A stretch of DNA of 64,000 nucleotides, taken from contig CM061229.1 of NCBI GenBank assembly GCA_030844895.1, forward strand, positions 106,080,975 through 106,144,974, written 5' to 3'. This stretch comes from Ambrosia x helenae (taxonomy: Eukaryota > Streptophyta > Magnoliopsida > Asterales > Asteraceae). The position numbers and the translations under genes are program-made. How positions within the stretch are numbered: the stretch's first letter is position 1; each line of letters opens with the position of its first letter. Below the pieces are notes generated by a model. That model was not told where the DNA came from. It saw nothing but the letters and a program-made list of their open reading frames with translations, and did no database searches. This document shows, one piece after another, positions 59,588 through 64,000 of this stretch.

Positions 59588-60965
59588 TTAAATAAAAAAA
59601 TTACAAATACTAAAAAAAATACAAATACTAAAGGAAAAAAAAATACAAACACTAAAAAAAATTACAAATACTAAAAAAAAAAAAAATACAAATACACATA
59701 GATCATATTTTTTCTCGATTTTGGCCTTTTGTTTCAAACACATTTTCAAGGCTTTGCCGGTTAGGTGGTTGTGCGACTGCGTGTAAAACTCAAAGTCGCG
59801 TTGAAATTGTCGATCTCTCATAAGCTCAACCACCTCTCGGTTTTCTTGGATACGTTGAGCCCCGATGTCGTGTATGTCTTGGAGGCGCTGGTTCATCTCG
59901 GAAAACGCCAAGAATAACTCGTTCACCCCTGACGCAGACTCCGCCCGGGCGGACGGGGTAACTCATCCGCCCCTTCCTCCCCTGCAAAATACCCATTTTC
60001 TTCGGCGTTTAGGTTGATGAAACGCGCGTCAGACGTAGGCGTTTCAGGATCAACCGAGTCAGAGGTCTTCGACTTCTTTGAAAGCCTCGTATTTATGGCC
60101 CTAGATGAAGAACTTCCAACCGTTGGGCGGACGTTGGACCATTTGGAGCAGTCTTTCAGCAGCCGCCAACACCTCAAGTAATGACAATTCCCATGGTGAA
60201 GTTGGTATTCTGTCAAAGCTGCCTCCAAAATATTCTCGTCGCTTTGGCCAGATTTCCAACCGTTCCGGGTGTGTTGATAAACGGCCTGAAAGTTGGTGCA
60301 TTTGCTGCTCATGTCGGTCCACTTGCCCGATATGGAATCCTCGGGCCGGTAGTTTTCTCCCTTACCAACTAGACAAAAAAAAAATTGTTCGGACTCTTTT
60401 CCAAAACTCCCATTTGGATTGGTAGTTCGCTAAAAAACAAAGCAAAAAAATATATAAGTTCGCGTTTAAATAAATATATGTAAAAAAATATAACATAACA
60501 AAAAATATATATTTTACAAACAATGGGATCCTCTGAAACGTCAACCTACGCTCGGGCTAACGCGAACAACTCATCGTCATCCCATGGGTGAACGGTTTTT
60601 TTGGCGCGGGTTTCGGTCTCTTTCTTTCTGTGAGAGCGTCTTCCTCGCCCACGCTCGGGCTCTTGCTACGGAAGCGGCTCCGGCTCTTGTGTCTCCGAAA
60701 CCGAGACTGGGTCTTGCCAAGCATTTGATGACCCGAACATCTGACAAGACCCAAACATTTGTGATGGGCCGAAACCACCTCCCATGGATGAGCCGAAACC
60801 ACCTCCCATGTTGAAGTTAAACATGTTCGGGTCCCAACCTATGGGTTGGTTTAACAGGTTCACAAAACCTGCTTGGTTTGAAACCGAACCCGGAGCTATG
60901 GGTTGGGTGTTCTTGCCAGTAGTTTGAGGACCGAACCCGAAACCACCTCGACCGAATGGATTCAT
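59588..60965 (-). pseudogene. SANT/Myb-like Harbinger-associated protein, disrupted
   Basis: It starts at the ATG at 60,963-60,965 with a Gly/Phe/Asn-rich region (MNPFGRGGFGFGP, GGGFGSSMGGGFGP). TAG interrupts after EPEPLP, then KKTVHPWDDDELFALARA precedes a second TAG at a position usually Trp, followed by VDVSEDPIV. An intron-like gap (about 60,425-60,540) ends in TTTTTTAG; FWKRVRTIF, KCTNFQAVY, WKSGQSDENILEAAL and CWRLLKDCSKW follow. A shifted frame then has a coiled C-terminus (QRLQDIHDIGAQRIQENREV). Order and motifs match Harbinger SANT proteins annotated 'GST T3-like'. Flanks near 59,400 and 61,250 carry GCGTTATG words suggesting element ends, without a clear duplication. Confidence 0.7.
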
Positions 60966-61285
60966 CTTTGTTTTTTTATTGTGAGTGTGGAGAGTAGAAA
61001 GGGTGTTCTTGGTTTGGTTTGTGTGTTCTTGTTCTTCTGTAACTAAAATGGAGTGAAGGTTGTGGGTGATGTTTGTTGTATATAAGTTGATAATTTTTTT
61101 TTAAATGAATAAGACCGTTCAACGGTCATAATATCATCACCATTCACATTGCCCAATATCACAACGCTCGTTATGCCCGTGACTTTCCACCCGAAAAACG
61201 CCCCCATAGCGTCATGGGAGACGGTGTTCCCCGGCGCTATGCGGTCATAACGCCTCCAAAACGCCACCACGTATGACACCCACAC

Positions 61286-61515
61286 TAAGTGATAGGTGAT
61301 TAGAAAACTGTCTTATTCCCGTAACAATGGATATCTAGTTTGAATGTAATACTAGATTGTGATAATTACATGTCATCCTCTTGTAACGTGTTATCATATC
61401 AAATTAAAGTAATTGTTAATAAAAAGAACATGTAAAATTAAGTGACGGATAAATTGATTGTATGCAATTAAACAATTGGGTCTTTTAAGTCTCCGAGACT
61501 AAAAAAATAAATAGA
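61286..61515. other. Spacer, no feature seen
   Basis: AT-rich DNA between the SANT element and the Tourist-like element. Confidence 0.3.
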
Positions 61516-61519
61516 ATTT

Positions 61520-62439
61520 AGGGTCTGTTTGGTATGGGGTAATGGAATGGAAGAGGGAATGGAATGGACGAGGTAATGCAATGGACGAGGTAATGGAATG
61601 GATCATTACCATTCCATGTCTTGTTTGGTTGCCATATGGGAATGAAACAAAACATTATTTTGTGTTGTTGGATAGGCATGAAAAGACGAAGGAATAAAAT
61701 CGGTGGTTAGCGGCGGTGGTGGGTGGTGGTCAGTGGCGATGATGGTGGTGGTGATATGTGGCGGTAGTAGCGGTGGTGGGTGGCGGCAGCGACGGTGGAA
61801 GGTGGAGGTGGATGGACGTGATGGTTGGTGGGCGACGATGGTGAGTAGTGGTGGGTAGTGGTTGGTGGTAGTGATGGTAGGTGGTGGTAGCGTGGTGGTG
61901 GGTGGCGGCAACGGTGGCGATGGGTGGAGGTGGATGGCGGTGAGCAGTGGCGGTGGTGAGTGGCGGCGGTGGGTGGGTGGGTGATGGTAGTGGGTGACGG
62001 TGGGTGGCGGTGGATGGCGGCGGCGGGGTAGGTGACGGTGATGGGTGGCGGCGACGGTGGTGGGTAGGTGGGTGGCAGTAGCGGGTGGCGGTAGCGGTGG
62101 TGGTGACGGTGGTGGGTGGGGGCAGCAGCGATGGTGGGCGACGGTGGTGGGTGGTGACGGTGGTGGTGGTGGTGGTGGTGGGTGGTGGCGATAGCGGTGG
62201 TGGGTGGTGACGATGGTGGTGGGTGGTGGTGGTGGTGGGTTATGGTGTTGTTAGTAAATGATGAATGAGGGATGGAATGAAAAAAAAAACATGGGGGTGG
62301 ATGGAATGGTTTTGAGGGAATTGAATGCCTTGTGGAATGAGTGATTCCAATCCTTTAACCAACCAAACACACTATTTTTCATTATCTCGTAATGGTCCAT
62401 TCCATTCCCCCTTCCATTCTACCATACCAAACGCTACCT
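61520..62439 (+). mobile_element. Tourist-like TIR element, complete copy
   Basis: The left end GGGTCTGTTTGGTATGG and right end CCATACCAAACGCTACC are inverted, with AATGGAATGGA words inside both. TTA flanks each side, as for PIF/Harbinger MITEs. The core (61,700-62,240) is a GGTGGT-rich tract. No transposase. Relative of 28,020-32,285. Confidence 0.75.
61700..62240. repeat. GGT-rich low-complexity tract
   Basis: Degenerate GGTGGTGGGTGGCGG repeats form the core of the Tourist-like element. Pro/His/Thr-rich frames on the other strand are composition artefacts. Confidence 0.85.
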
Positions 62440-62614
62440 TAATTAAAAACAATCTATAGCCTATAATAACTTATAATAAAAGAATTGAATATTGATGAGG
62501 TGACATTCAATGGAGGCCTAAGAAAACCATTTTAATGACATGACATTCAAGGATGCATTCTCCTCCTTGAGTGTGCCATGTGTCATGGCATGTGGCAAAT
62601 TAAAAATAAATAAA

Positions 62615-63145
62615 TCTATACATATAATAAACCAAAGCCATTTTGATGACATGTCATAATATTATGCAATCTCTCTTTTGAGATATGTCACATAGGATGT
62701 GATGTGCCAACTCTAGACCAATTAAAAAAAAAGGAATAAATATGGTTTAAATATTATTTAACATAATCTATTAAATACATAATCTACTAAATTTAAATAT
62801 TAAAACTTTATTATTTTCTCTCTCATGTTTCCCCTCATAACTTTTAAACTTTAATATCTTTCATATACAAGATTTTTTTAAAGAAAAAAATTGCACCAAA
62901 TTAACGAGCGTTTTATTATCTTTCCAACAAGTACCATAGTGTTATATCTTTCCAACAAGTACCATAGTGTTATATAAAAAACGGAGAAAAAAACGACCAT
63001 TTTTTGTAACCCGACAGGTAGTGTGTCAGGTTTGGAATTAGTTTTAAAAAAATTGTGGGTTTGGTTCGGGCCTGGGATTAGTTGATACCCGACCCAATTA
63101 CCTTTTTTGATATTAGAATATGATAACTTATCGCAGAGATTTGTT

Positions 63146-63188
<43 letters not shown>

Positions 63189-63387
63189 TTCATTAATCAT
63201 ATATTGGCAACTCATTAATTATGTTGTCATATTAGATATTTTATTATGTCATATTAGATATTTCAACCCGGGACGCTCTCCAACAGGTAATTGCTATATA
63301 GATGCCATTTTTATAGTTTAGATACTTCTAATTTTATTCACTTTACTTAGATTTCTCAACCCGGGACGCTCCCAGGGTATAAGCTAG
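62615..63387 (+). mobile_element. Helitron-like unit
   Basis: It starts TCTATACATATAATAAACC after an A and ends with a GGGACGCTCCC hairpin, then CTAG at 63,384-63,387. It shares AACGAGCGTTTTATTATC with the 48.4-50.6 kb cluster. The base after CTAG is C rather than T. About 50 bp (AATTGAATATTGATGAGGTG) flank it directly at 62,475 and 63,400. Confidence 0.45.
63149..63188. repeat. ATA trinucleotide microsatellite
   Basis: About 13 units of AAT inside the Helitron-like unit. Confidence 0.95.
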
Positions 63388-64000
63388 CTTATAATAAAAG
63401 AATTGAATATTGATGAGGTGGCATTCAATGGAGGCTGCCACGTGACACGTTGAATATTGGTTGTATGGGTGGTAGATTTGTAATTTTTTTCCAAAAGTCA
63501 AAAGCCAAAAGTCAGTATTTCTAACTTCTCAAAAATAGTTTTTCCACCCTTAAAAGCCAAAAGTCAAAACAGAAAGTGCTTTTGGGTTACACAATCAGCT
63601 TATTGACTTATTGGCTTCTTGAAAAAGCCAATAAGTCAATAAGTTGTTTTGAAACTCAATCCCAAACACCCTCTTAATACTTAACATAATATATGTAAAC
63701 ATAATGAAATAGTGTCTCAAAAAACTAAGGTCGCATCAGAGGTGAACGAAGGAGGGAGTTGGAGGTGCATGGCTATGGGGGAGGGCGTCGAAGGTGGGAG
63801 GGCGTTGACGTTGGAACGTGTAAACATATAATGAGCGTTGATACTAAAAATTGGTTTATTATACAATGTTAAAATTTAGCCCAATCGCCATGCTATCATT
63901 GGAATTTTACTCTTCTAAAGATGGATAGGTATACTTCATCAAGAGAAGCTAGGAGAAAGAATCGCGCAACACTACAACACATGGTGTCACCTTATAGCAA
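63388..64000. other. Right edge with perfect 19-bp palindrome
   Basis: No gene. At 63,599-63,643 a 19-bp perfect inverted repeat (CTTATTGACTTATTGGCTT, loop 7) lies within AAAAGCCAAAAGTC-rich DNA, probably part of a hairpin MITE. Confidence 0.5.

Noticed and set aside
60557..60814. Arg/Ser-rich frame resembling a splicing factor
   Set aside because: It is the wrong frame of the exon encoding the SANT-type protein; composition comes from an R/E/K-rich linker.
59390..61290. Clean Harbinger borders for the third SANT element
   Set aside because: The ends share GCGTTATG words, but terminal bases align poorly and no TTA or TAA pair flanks them.
61606..61911. Pro/Thr/His-rich frame
   Set aside because: Translation of the GGT-rich transposon core; composition artefact.

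Overview
The window is nuclear DNA of a seed plant, made of three contigs joined by two runs of about 100 N (13,266-13,365 and 51,922-52,021). Introns with GT/AG borders, plant gene families, LTR retrotransposons primed by a tRNA-Met-type site and many MITEs show this. The styles of the 'TGTAACACCCC' LTRs and small SANT-domain transposon genes suggest a daisy-family (Asteraceae) genome; that is inference only.

Three host genes are recognisable, all on the minus strand. At 13,747-18,957 lies a plant p300/CBP-type histone acetyltransferase (HAC) locus with 12-13 exons. Its PHD, KAT11, ZZ and TAZ2 segments are clear, but several frame changes and a stop interrupt it, so it is probably a pseudogene or a poorly assembled copy. 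At 22,300-26,653 lies an 11-exon isoprenylcysteine methylesterase (ICME)-like alpha/beta hydrolase, complete except for one 1-nt shift near the C-terminus. At 37,008-39,842 lies an intact two-exon trichome birefringence-like (TBL) polysaccharide O-acetyltransferase. They look like ordinary dispersed genes, with no sign of a shared pathway.

Everything else is mostly mobile DNA. 1-13,265: a non-coding Ty3/gypsy-type element (2.95-kb LTRs, 5-bp target duplication GGTTA) whose 5' LTR is split by a second, oppositely oriented 4.1-kb non-coding element (duplication ATTCC). The outer element sits in an older repeat whose uninterrupted relative lies at about 52,500-53,215. 19-35 kb: a gypsy pol fragment, a Mutator-like MITE, a Tourist-like element carrying an inserted LTR element, GGT/CCA-rich low-complexity DNA, and a hAT MITE. 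35-46 kb: a LINE tail carrying a hAT MITE, a copia gag relic, a solo-LTR-like element and a second copy of the Mutator-like MITE. 46-51 kb: two adjacent Harbinger-like elements with SANT-domain genes, a Helitron-like cluster containing a SINE, and a long-TIR element. 52-64 kb: LTR fragments, a LINE relic, a third SANT-domain element, a Tourist-like copy and another Helitron-like unit.

The signal that standard classes explain least is a set of short hairpin arrays in one LTR family (28.1-31.0, 42.6-44.1 and 54.9-56.6 kb). One array sits just upstream of the TATA box and a second lies downstream. Arm sequences are shared inside an element, change between elements, and change on both sides of the stem together. 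No defence system, CRISPR array, gene cluster or clearly new enzyme system was seen.
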